From the NCBI GenBank assembly GCA_025356075.1, contig JANXUT010000053.1:62001-126000 (forward strand): a stretch of DNA of 64,000 bases. The letters run 5' to 3'. This document shows, piece by piece, positions 25,777 through 32,771 of this stretch. The notes beneath the pieces are model-generated. The model saw only the letters and a list, made by a program, of their open reading frames with translations, searched no databases and had not been told where the DNA came from. Positions within the stretch are counted from its first letter, which is position 1; every line of letters starts with the position of its first letter. The translations under genes and the position numbers were made by a program. Origin of the DNA: Pseudomonadota bacterium (GTDB taxonomy: Bacteria > Pseudomonadota > Gammaproteobacteria > Steroidobacterales > Steroidobacteraceae).

Positions 25777-26439
25777 CTACGGGCGGCCGACTTCCTCGTG
25801 CTCGATGATCTCCGGCTCATCGACCGCCGCGCGCACCCAGGGCGCCACGAGCGGATCGCCGACCGCGGTCGCGACGTAGGCGCGTGCGGCGCCGCCGAGC
25901 CCCTCGAGCCCATAGGTCTGGAACCTGAAGGCGACCGGCAGGTACATCGCATCGGCGGCGCTGTAGCTGCCGAAGAGCCAGGGGCCCGCGGCGCCGAATC
26001 GCTCGCGGCAGTCGGCAAAGAGCGCATCGATCCTGGCGATCGCGGCGCTCAACGCCGCGTTCGCGGGGACGCGCCGGTCGCGCGCGCGGATGTTCATGGG
26101 GTAGCCGGAGCGAAGCGCGGCGAAGCCTGAGTGCATCTCGGCGGTCACCGCCCGCGCGATGGCGCGGGCGGCGCGATCGGCTGGCCAGCCGGCGCTACCC
26201 TTCAGGTCGCTCAGGTATTCGAGGATCGCGGTTGACTCCCACACCGTGAGAGCGCCGTCGATGAGTACGGGCACGCGGTGGGTCGGCGAATAACGGCCGA
26301 CCTCGGCCGCGAAGGCGGGCGTGTCGAGCACAAGGCGGATCTCGCGGCAGGCGAGACCTAAGTGCTGGATGAGGATCCAGGGCCTGAGCGACCAGGAACT
26401 GTAGTTGCGATTGCCGATGACGAGCGTGAGATCCGTCAT
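25777..26439 (-). CDS. Glutathione S-transferase family protein
   Basis: 220 residues with a thioredoxin-like N-domain (TLVIGNRNYSSWSLRPWIL, RVPVLIDGALTVWESTAILEYL) containing the glutathione-binding P-V and E-S residues, and an all-helical C-domain. NYSSWSLRPW is characteristic of a bacterial GST subgroup in which a Ser starts the active-site helix. Substrate unknown, probably electrophile detoxification. It lies 8 bases after the phosphodiesterase gene on the same strand. Confidence 0.88.
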   Translation of the reverse strand: MTDLTLVIGNRNYSSWSLRPWILIQHLGLACREIRLVLDTPAFAAEVGRYSPTHRVPVLIDGALTVWESTAILEYLSDLKGSAGWPADRAARAIARAVTAEMHSGFAALRSGYPMNIRARDRRVPANAALSAAIARIDALFADCRERFGAAGPWLFGSYSAADAMYLPVAFRFQTYGLEGLGGAARAYVATAVGDPLVAPWVRAAVDEPEIIEHEEVGRP

Positions 26440-26447
26440 GAGGGTGC

Positions 26448-27416
26448 CTAGCGGCGTCCGAGCAGGGACAAGGTGACATCCGGGAAGTCGCTGAAGAGCC
26501 CGTCGATGTGGGCGACATCGAACAGCGCGCGGTGCGCGCTCGCCGCATCGCCCGAGTGCTCGGGCAGCTGGTCGATCCGGAACGTGTAGGCGTGCACCGC
26601 GAGCCCGGTGGCGTGCGCATCGGCGACGAGCGAGCTTGCGACGGGCGGTGCTCCCGTTGCCTGCCAGCTGACCACCTGCGGGATCCACGGCCCTATGCCC
26701 GCGGCGTAGCGCGCGACGGCGGCGAGGCCGGCGGGCGTGCGAATCGCATCGTAGTCGGTCGCCGCCTCGGCCCAGGAGTTCTCGCCGATCAGCTGCACGA
26801 GCTTCAAGGCGGAGCCGAGCTCGAAGCGGATGCGGCCGAGCTCGGCCGCATCGAAGCACTGCAGCCAGCAGGCGTCCTCGGCCGTACGGTAGCCGAACTC
26901 GGCCAGCACCCCGAGCACGCGCGGGGCGAGGTCCTTGCCCTCGGCACGGTGCCAGGCGGGGCTCTTTACCTCGGTGTAGACGCCGACGCGGCGTCCGGTC
27001 GCCCGGTTGAGGCCGCGCACGAGGGTCAGTTCCTCGGCGAGCGAGTGGATCCTGAAGGGGAGCCGCTCGCCGAAGCGAAGCGGCCAGGCGGCCGCGCCGC
27101 CCGCCTCGATGCGATCGTGCACGGCGAGCGTCGTGAGCTCGGCGTAGCCGAAGTCGATCGCGTAGTAGTGGCCATCGGCGCGCGCGCGTCCGGGGAAGCG
27201 CGCCGCGACGTCGGTGACCTCCTCGAGGATGAGGTCGTGGAACACGATCGGTACGTCGTCGCGCGTCAGCACCACGTCCTGCTCGAGGCAGTCGGCGCCA
27301 AGCGCATGCGCGTAGGCCTTCGCCGCGAAGGTGTGCTCGGGCAGGTAGCCGCAGGCGCCGCGGTGGGCAATGACGAGGGGCGGGCCGAAGCGCCGCTGGG
27401 TGGATGCCGGTGCCAT
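26448..27416 (-). CDS. Glycerophosphodiester phosphodiesterase
   Basis: 322-residue GDPD-fold enzyme hydrolysing glycerophosphodiesters to glycerol-3-phosphate and an alcohol. The catalytic start IAHRGACGYLPEHT has the conserved HR and E residues; LEQDVVLTRDDVPIVFHD supplies the metal ligands and general base, and VYTEVKSP the next acidic ligand. No signal peptide is visible from ATG 27416, unlike periplasmic GlpQ, so it may be cytoplasmic. A longer reading to 27497 would run into the divergent HAD gene. Co-directional with GST. Confidence 0.88.
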   Translation of the reverse strand: MAPASTQRRFGPPLVIAHRGACGYLPEHTFAAKAYAHALGADCLEQDVVLTRDDVPIVFHDLILEEVTDVAARFPGRARADGHYYAIDFGYAELTTLAVHDRIEAGGAAAWPLRFGERLPFRIHSLAEELTLVRGLNRATGRRVGVYTEVKSPAWHRAEGKDLAPRVLGVLAEFGYRTAEDACWLQCFDAAELGRIRFELGSALKLVQLIGENSWAEAATDYDAIRTPAGLAAVARYAAGIGPWIPQVVSWQATGAPPVASSLVADAHATGLAVHAYTFRIDQLPEHSGDAASAHRALFDVAHIDGLFSDFPDVTLSLLGRR

Positions 27417-27436
27417 CGGGAGCGGATAATGCCTGA

Positions 27437-28132
27437 ATGCCGTTATCGCTGCGCGCGGTGTCGCTCGACCTCGACAATACGCTGTGGGACACCCCACCGG
27501 TGCTGGCGCGCGCCGAGGCGGCGCTGGCGGCGTGGCTCGCCGAGCACGCGCCGAGGATCACCGAAAGCTTCGACCCGAAGGAGTTCAGGCGATTGCGGGC
27601 CGAGCTTGCGGGCCGCGAGCCCGGCCGCGCCCACGACGTGACGTGGCTGCGCACCGAGTCACTGCGGCACGCCGCGCGCGAGGCCGGCTACCCGGCGGCG
27701 CTCGCCGACCGGGCGTTCGAGGTGTTCTGGCGCGAGCGGAACACGCTCGAGCTCTATGCGGAGGTCAGCGACGCGCTCGCGCGCCTCGCGGCACGCGTGC
27801 CGGTCTATGCGCTCACCAATGGCAACGCCTGTGTGCGCGAGGTCGGCATAGGCCGCTACTTCGCCGGCGCGATCGACGCGCCGAGCGCGGGCGCGGCCAA
27901 GCCCGACCGGGAGATCTACCGGAAGCTCGTCGATCTCGCCGCGCTCCCGGCCGGCGCGATCCTGCACGTGGGCGACGATGCGATCGCGGACGTGCACGGC
28001 GCGCGGGCAGCGGGCCTGCAGGCCGCGTGGATGAACCGGACGGGGGCCGAGTGGCCGGCGGACCTGCCGCTGCCCGACCACGAGGTCGCGGACCTGACGG
28101 CGCTCGCCGATCTCGTCGAGTCGCGGACCTGA
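27437..28132 (+). CDS. HAD-family hydrolase (subfamily IA)
   Basis: 231-residue phosphatase-like protein. Motif I is SLDLDNTLWD, motif II YALTNGN, and motif III/IV are KPDREIYRKLV and HVGDDAIADVHGA. The cap between motifs I and II is alpha-helical, as in YigB/YfnB-type members. Substrate unknown; relatives include flavin mononucleotide and nucleotide phosphatases. Divergent from the phosphodiesterase gene with a 20-base gap. Confidence 0.88.
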   Translation: MPLSLRAVSLDLDNTLWDTPPVLARAEAALAAWLAEHAPRITESFDPKEFRRLRAELAGREPGRAHDVTWLRTESLRHAAREAGYPAALADRAFEVFWRERNTLELYAEVSDALARLAARVPVYALTNGNACVREVGIGRYFAGAIDAPSAGAAKPDREIYRKLVDLAALPAGAILHVGDDAIADVHGARAAGLQAAWMNRTGAEWPADLPLPDHEVADLTALADLVESRT

Positions 28133-28147
28133 GGTGCCGCGCGCCGG

Positions 28148-28405
28148 TCAGGCGCGCAGGTCGAGGATCGTGCCTAGGAGCTGGTCGCCCGTCTCGAAGA
28201 CCCGGGCGGAAGCGGCGACCTGGTTGAGCGCGGTGAGCGCCTCGGCCTCGTGGGCCGCCGACAGCGCCGCAGGGTTCCCGGCCGCTCCCGCGACCGACTG
28301 GGCGACCCGGTCGAAGGACTGCACGCCCCGGTCGATGCCCTCGCGGGCATAGTCGAGCGCGTTCAGGAACGCGGGAAGTGCGGGCGTGCCGATGGCGTTT
28401 GGCAT
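28148..28405 (-). CDS. Small protein with flagellar-rod-like C-terminus
   Basis: 85 residues. The C-terminus ALNQVAASARVFETGDQLLGTILDLRA resembles the C-terminal helix shared by flagellar rod and hook proteins (Flg_bbr_C: ANSKVI..ADEMLGTLLDLK). The N-terminal half (FLNALDYAREGIDRGVQSFDRVA) is helical and could supply the matching strand of a coiled coil. No flagellar genes are near. It may be a stand-alone rod-like helper or a chance resemblance. The ATG lacks a strong Shine-Dalgarno. Confidence 0.55.
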   Translation of the reverse strand: MPNAIGTPALPAFLNALDYAREGIDRGVQSFDRVAQSVAGAAGNPAALSAAHEAEALTALNQVAASARVFETGDQLLGTILDLRA

Positions 28406-28740
28406 GAACCATCATCGCGCGTTCGCGGTCGCCTGCACGCCTGGCCGACGGGTGCATCTGCGTTTCGCGATGCGCGTCACGGCGCTGCCGCGAACTCCAT
28501 CACGCCCGCAGCTGCAATCTGTCAAACGCGCGGCGGCAGGCCCCGCTGCGCGATCCCGGTGCTGACATTGCGCGTGCGCACTCAACTTGCGCAGCGACAG
28601 GCGATCAGCACTCGGGGCGCACGGCTGCCAGAAAAAAGAAAGCGCGGAATGTGCACCGCACCGCTATCGCCGCGCGCCGCGACGTGTCAACTTTTCCCGC
28701 GAGTGGACGATCTTTTGATTGGACACGCCGAGGAGGCACG
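28406..28740. other. Intergenic region between divergent genes
   Basis: 335 bases without a supportable gene. AT-richer and A-rich around 28630-28650. The last 12 bases hold AGGAGG (28731-28736) four bases before the ATG of the next gene. I saw no clear promoter pair, repeat or RNA structure. Confidence 0.4.
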
Positions 28741-29361
28741 ATGTCTGACGGCACAGTGCTGAAGGTTGCGAGCCTGGAGGAGTTCTTCCGCGACGAGCTG
28801 CACGGCGCCGCGGAGAAGCAACGCCTCGCGCTCGATGGCCACACCGAACACTACGTCGTCAACCTGCTGACGACCTTCTCGCGCGCGGACGCGTTCTTCG
28901 AGCCGACGCCAACCGGCCCCAAACTCCGCCCGCTCGCGCTCATGCTCGCCGAGGCGCTCGGCGCCCCGACGCTCGCCGAGCGGCAGCACGCGCTACAGCG
29001 CATGGGCGATGTGTCGCTGTTCATCGCCGGCTTCCTGCCGCAGGGCTTCGCCCGCAAGCTCGTCGACGTCGACTACCACATCGCGATGGGCGGGCGAGCC
29101 TACGGGTCGCTGGCCGACTCGACGCGTGGCTCGGCGCGCGGCGGCTGCATCGGGCGCGTGTTCGCCGAGCTCGCCGCCAAGTTCGGCGCGCTCGTCGATG
29201 CGCTCAACGAGATCGCGGCCGCGGCGCGGCCGCCCTCGCACGATGAGCTGATGCGCCTCTACGAGGTCTGGATGAAGACCGGCAGCCCGCGCGCGGCGGG
29301 CAGGCTACGCATGCTCGGCGTCGAGCCGGCCGCCTCGAGCCGGGTGCGCTGGAGTCACTGA
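28741..29361 (+). CDS. Conserved hypothetical protein (206 aa)
   Basis: Soluble, mixed helical protein starting SDGTVLKVASLEEFFRDEL. Segments VVNLLTTFSRADAFFEP and FLPQGFARKLVDVDYHIAMGGRAYGSLA look like conserved blocks of a proteobacterial family of unknown function. No catalytic motif or membrane segment is evident. ATG 28741 is chosen for its AGGAGG. The following gene begins 3 bases after its stop, so the two probably act together. Confidence 0.7.
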   Translation: MSDGTVLKVASLEEFFRDELHGAAEKQRLALDGHTEHYVVNLLTTFSRADAFFEPTPTGPKLRPLALMLAEALGAPTLAERQHALQRMGDVSLFIAGFLPQGFARKLVDVDYHIAMGGRAYGSLADSTRGSARGGCIGRVFAELAAKFGALVDALNEIAAAARPPSHDELMRLYEVWMKTGSPRAAGRLRMLGVEPAASSRVRWSH

Positions 29362-29364
29362 ACC

Positions 29365-30021
29365 GTGCTGCTCCGGGACCTGCAGGCGCTTCTTGCGCGG
29401 ATCAACGATGCGGCGGTGACCGAGGATGTCGCCGACTACCTGATCACCGACCGGCGCCTGCTCGTGCGCTGGCATCAGGCGGCCGGGCCGGGGGCGAGCG
29501 AGGAGACCCTGCTCGTCGCCGAACGCCGCGACGGACTCGACCTTGGCCTGTATCTCGATGCGAAGCTGCTGGAGCGGCTCGCCGCGAGCGAGCCGCTCGC
29601 GCGCCTGACGGACGACAACCTCGAGGACTTCTGCACGGCGCTCGAGGGCGTCAGCCATTTCCATTGCGTCGCCTTCAGCGCGGCGCGCGACTGGTCGGTA
29701 TCTTTGCTCGGACTCGAGATGCAGGCCGAGATCGACAAGTACGCGGTGTCGGTGCTGCTCGCGGGCTCGCAGCGCGGCGGGGCGCTGGTCCGCGGGCTGC
29801 ACGAGCGGCTGTTTGCGCGCATCCGCTTTCGCGAGGACCTCGATGTCGCGCTCGCCCAGCTCTACGCGAAGGCGAACCGCTACGCCGCGCGTTTTTGCCG
29901 CAAGCTCGAGGAAAAGTTCCTGCAGCGCCGCGAGGCGCGCGTACCGGAGATGCTGGCCGAACTCAGGCGTTTCTATCGACTCGGTGATGCCGGCAAGCTG
30001 CGTTCGATCGAGGCGGCCTGA
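29365..30021 (+). CDS. Conserved hypothetical protein (218 aa), partner of 28741 gene
   Basis: Begins with GTG three bases after the preceding stop. The sequence has DLQALLARINDAAVTEDVADYLITDRRLL, a possible long helix RKLEEKFLQRREARVPEMLAELRRF at the end, and no recognised motif. Acid/base-rich and soluble. Co-occurrence with the 206-residue protein suggests a two-protein complex; function unknown. Confidence 0.7.
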   Translation: MLLRDLQALLARINDAAVTEDVADYLITDRRLLVRWHQAAGPGASEETLLVAERRDGLDLGLYLDAKLLERLAASEPLARLTDDNLEDFCTALEGVSHFHCVAFSAARDWSVSLLGLEMQAEIDKYAVSVLLAGSQRGGALVRGLHERLFARIRFREDLDVALAQLYAKANRYAARFCRKLEEKFLQRREARVPEMLAELRRFYRLGDAGKLRSIEAA

Positions 30022-30036
30022 GGGGAGCGCCGCAGG

Positions 30037-30378
30037 TCAGGTGCTCGGATCCTGGGCGGCGCGCTTGCGCGCCTCGATCCAGCGCGACATTTCCCGAAGG
30101 TCACGCTTCTTGGCGCGGCCCTTCTTGAGGATGAGTCCGCTCTCGTACGGGTTGTAGCCCGACTTCACCGCAACCTTGTTGACCGCGATGTTGCCGACCG
30201 GCGAGGGCGCATCGTCCGCGACGGTGAGGTTCGAGGCGTCGAACTGGAACGGCAATACCTCGAGGTCCTGCGACCACTTCCAGACGGCGTTGCCGCGCTC
30301 ATCGTGCGCGACGCGACCGGTCGGGTTGTCGGCCTCGGATGCGAAGTCTGGTCTAAGTATTTTGACGGTATCGACCAC
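30037..30378 (-). CDS. Conserved hypothetical protein (113 aa)
   Basis: Small soluble protein starting at GTG (VDTVKILRPDFASEADNPTG), with WKWSQDLEVLPFQFDASNL and a basic C-terminus (LKKGRAKKRDLREMSRWIEARKRA). No family name recognised. A CRP-type palindrome about 90 bases upstream (30468) and a perfect hairpin just before the start (30389-30410) suggest regulated expression. It converges with the 218-residue gene. Confidence 0.65.
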   Translation of the reverse strand: MVDTVKILRPDFASEADNPTGRVAHDERGNAVWKWSQDLEVLPFQFDASNLTVADDAPSPVGNIAVNKVAVKSGYNPYESGLILKKGRAKKRDLREMSRWIEARKRAAQDPST

Positions 30379-30388
30379 GTGTGCTCTC

Positions 30389-30410
30389 GTCGTTCCCCTA
30401 ATGGAACGAC
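30389..30410 (-). promoter_or_regulatory. Hairpin just upstream of the 113-aa gene
   Basis: GTCGTTCC and GGAACGAC form a perfect 8-bp stem around a 6-base loop, ending 10 bases before the GTG. In the mRNA it would sit over the ribosome-binding site and could control translation, or act as a DNA operator. Confidence 0.4.
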
Positions 30411-30467
30411 CACTCCCCGAGCCACTTTAGAATGCAGAAAACGATAAGTGGGGCGGCCGCGGGGATT

Positions 30468-30483
30468 TGTGACAGGGGTCACA
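30468..30483. promoter_or_regulatory. CRP/Vfr-type binding site
   Basis: TGTGACAGGGGTCACA is an exact TGTGA-N6-TCACA palindrome, the consensus core of CRP-family cAMP receptor sites, flanked by T/A. It lies between the Nudix stop and the 113-aa gene start, in position to regulate the latter. Confidence 0.6.
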
Positions 30484-30532
30484 ATAAGCACGCTGTAAAG
30501 TCGAGCGCAGGCCTAAGTTTGAGGCGCGGTGA

Positions 30533-31057
30533 TTAGGTATTTACGCCGAGTCTCGCAGCGGCGCGCAGCAGCGCGATCACCGACTTGCCGTCCTCGATCT
30601 CCCCGGCTAGCGCGCGCCGCGCGCCTTCCCTGAGCGGTACCCACGAGGATTCGAAGACTTCGTCTGCTTCGGGCGCGGCACCGACGACGGTCAGGTCCTG
30701 CGCGAGGTAGAGGTGCACGACTTCGGCGAACACGCCCGGTGAACTTAATACACGGCCGAGTGATTCCCAGCGGGTTGCCGTGCAACCGGCCTCCTCGCGC
30801 AGCTCGTTGCGCGCGGTCGCGTCCGGGCTCTTGCCGTCGAGTTTGCCGGCCGGGATCTCCCACACCCAGCCGCCGGCGACGTGCCGGTACTGGCGCAGCA
30901 GGCACACATTCCCGGCGGCGTTGACGGCGACGACCGCGGCGCCACCCGGGTGGCCGACGATCTCGAGTTCCGCCGTGCGGCCGTTCGGAAGCTCGACGGT
31001 CGCGACGTCCAGCGTGACGACGCGACCGGTGTATACGCGGCGGGACTCGTTACTCAT
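30533..31057 (-). CDS. Nudix hydrolase, ADP-ribose pyrophosphatase-like
   Basis: 174 residues. The order RVVTLDVATVELPNGRTAELE, VCLLRQYRHVAGGWVWEIPAGK is that of ADP-sugar pyrophosphatases. The Nudix box reads GKLDGKSPDATARNELREEAG: compared with the consensus it is one residue short, the first Glu is Lys, and the Arg before Glu-Leu is Asn, but the catalytic EE pair is kept. Activity is therefore likely but not certain. ATG 31057 gives the normal N-terminus. Confidence 0.8.
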   Translation of the reverse strand: MSNESRRVYTGRVVTLDVATVELPNGRTAELEIVGHPGGAAVVAVNAAGNVCLLRQYRHVAGGWVWEIPAGKLDGKSPDATARNELREEAGCTATRWESLGRVLSSPGVFAEVVHLYLAQDLTVVGAAPEADEVFESSWVPLREGARRALAGEIEDGKSVIALLRAAARLGVNT

Positions 31058-31103
31058 GCCTCGATGATCCCATGGCCGGGCGGGCCATCGGTAGACTCGA
31101 CCG

Positions 31104-31658
31104 ATGGCGTGCTGCATCGTCGTGTCGGGCCCCCCGTGCGCAGGCAAGTCGACGCTTGCCCGCGCACTCGCGGCGCGCCACGGCTGGGCACTGCTTGCGA
31201 AGGACTCCTACAAGGAGCAGATCTTCGAACGTTTCGGGGTCGGCGACCGCCGCTGGTCGGCGCGCGTGAGCCTGCTCGCCTGGGACCTCTTGCTCGCGGA
31301 GGCGGCGCGGCTCCTTGTCACGGGCGCCGATTGCATCCTCGAAGGCAACTTCCGCGCGGCGCAGGCGAGGGTGCTCGCGGCGCTCGCCGCCATGGACGGG
31401 GCGCGGTTCGTCGAAGTGCGCTGCAGCGCCGAGCCGCAGGTGCTGCTGTCGCGCTACCGCGCCCGCGCGATCGACGGCAGCCGCCACGCCGGGCATGTCG
31501 ACCTCGAGGCGCTGCCGGAGCTCGCGCGCGAACTCGCCGCCACGCCACTCGCGGTGCTCGGGGCGGCCGCGGTGCTCGGCTGCGATACGACGGCGGGTGT
31601 CGATGTCGGGGGAATCGCCGCGCGGCTCGAGGCCGTGCTCGGGATCCGCGCGCGCTAG
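31104..31658 (+). CDS. P-loop AAA-type kinase
   Basis: 184-residue small-molecule kinase-like protein. The Walker A motif is GPPCAGKST (9-17), with KDSYKEQIFERFG as the likely substrate-lid region and EGNFR as the acidic/arginine site, as in chloramphenicol phosphotransferase-like and zeta-toxin-like kinases. No toxin/antitoxin partner is visible. Its TAG stop overlaps the stop of the convergent AhpD-like gene. Confidence 0.75.
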   Translation: MACCIVVSGPPCAGKSTLARALAARHGWALLAKDSYKEQIFERFGVGDRRWSARVSLLAWDLLLAEAARLLVTGADCILEGNFRAAQARVLAALAAMDGARFVEVRCSAEPQVLLSRYRARAIDGSRHAGHVDLEALPELARELAATPLAVLGAAAVLGCDTTAGVDVGGIAARLEAVLGIRAR

Positions 31659-32233
31659 CGTGCCTGCCCGTGGTATTCGGGGTTCGGCATCATGTCGGTC
31701 GCGGTCGCAACGCGATTGGTGTAGTTGAAAAAGCCGACGACGCTGGCCGCATCCCAGATGTCGCACTCGGCAAAGCCCGCCTCGCGCAGCGCCGCGCGGT
31801 CCGCCTCCCCCACCTCGGCCGGCGTCACGGTCAGCTTGTGCGCAAATTCAAGCAGCGCGCGCTCCCGCGCGGGGAGCTTCGCGGTCCGCCAGTTCATGAC
31901 GAGCATCTCGCCGAGCTCGGCATCGCCGCTGAGTGCGCGCACGGCGGCGCCGTGCGCGGTCAGGCAGTAGTAGCAGCGGTTCGCGCTCGAGACGACCACC
32001 GCCAGCATCTCGCGCTCGAGCTTGGAGAGCCCGGACTCCGCGAGCATGAGGTCGTTGTAGAGGTTCACGAAGGCCCGCAGCTTCGGCTGACTGAAGCTGT
32101 AGGCGGCGAGCACGTTCGGCACGAAGCCGAGCTTCTCCTCGCAGACGCCGAAGTACTTCTGCATGTCGGGGTCGAGCTTGGCGCGGGGCGGCCTGCGGAT
32201 CTTGAGCCCCGTCAGGTGCTTGGGCTGCGGCAT
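31655..32233 (-). CDS. Peroxidase-related AhpD/CMD-family protein
   Basis: 192-residue carboxymuconolactone-decarboxylase/AhpD-fold protein. The redox motif is CYYCLTAHG, with the CxxC pair and the following His; FVNLYNDLMLAESGLSKLEREM and FNYTNRVATATDM are family features of the uncharacterised peroxidase-related subgroup. Expected role: peroxide reduction or thiol redox chemistry in the cytoplasm. It starts 10 bases after the DUF6524-like gene and is likely co-transcribed. Confidence 0.88.
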   Translation of the reverse strand: MPQPKHLTGLKIRRPPRAKLDPDMQKYFGVCEEKLGFVPNVLAAYSFSQPKLRAFVNLYNDLMLAESGLSKLEREMLAVVVSSANRCYYCLTAHGAAVRALSGDAELGEMLVMNWRTAKLPARERALLEFAHKLTVTPAEVGEADRAALREAGFAECDIWDAASVVGFFNYTNRVATATDMMPNPEYHGQAR

Positions 32234-32243
32234 CGGCGTCCCC

Positions 32244-32669
32244 TCAGCGGCGGTCGACTTCGTCGACGTCGGTCTGGCCGGTCACGCGCCGGCGGATGTG
32301 CGACCAGGAGACACCGATCGCGAGCAGGACCGCGAGGCTCGCGAGCGCGAGCCAGCTGATGACGCCGGTGTCCTTGAGGCTGAACCAGTGCCACGACACG
32401 AGCAGCCAGATGAGCGCCCCCGAGAGCGCCGCGGCGAAGAGCACACCGGTCGTGCCGAGCGAGCGCCAGGTCGCGTGGATGAAGAATCCCCAGGCGCCGA
32501 GGAGCAGGAGCCCCGCGACCGCCTCGAGCGGGTTCACGCTCGGAAACGTGCCCGCGACCCAATGGACGTACGAATGGCCGGTCGGGTTGTAGGTCATCGC
32601 AACGAGGGCGACGGCGACCAGCAGCCGAAGCAGGAAGCCGCGGGGGGTCAGGGATTCGGTGCGGGGCAT
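32244..32669 (-). CDS. DUF6524-like membrane protein
   Basis: 141 residues with four hydrophobic helices (GFLLRLLVAVALVAMTYNPTG, LEAVAGLLLLGAWGFF, VLFAAALSGALIWLLV, WLALASLAVLLAIGV) and a short cytoplasmic tail. TYNPTGHSYVHW is conserved in a family of unknown function. ATG 32669 is preferred; the apparent extension runs across the helicase promoter. Confidence 0.72.
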   Translation of the reverse strand: MPRTESLTPRGFLLRLLVAVALVAMTYNPTGHSYVHWVAGTFPSVNPLEAVAGLLLLGAWGFFIHATWRSLGTTGVLFAAALSGALIWLLVSWHWFSLKDTGVISWLALASLAVLLAIGVSWSHIRRRVTGQTDVDEVDRR

Positions 32670-32771
32670 GCGGGTCACCGGCGGTTGGGCCGGGCGCGAG
32701 TGTAGCAGCGCCGCCCAAGCTCGCCGCCCGGCGGACTGGATAAACATACAGGCCGACGGGATAATCCGCCG

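Noticed and set aside
31104-31658. Zeta-like toxin of a toxin-antitoxin pair
   Set aside because: P-loop kinase features fit, but no small antitoxin gene is adjacent on the same strand.
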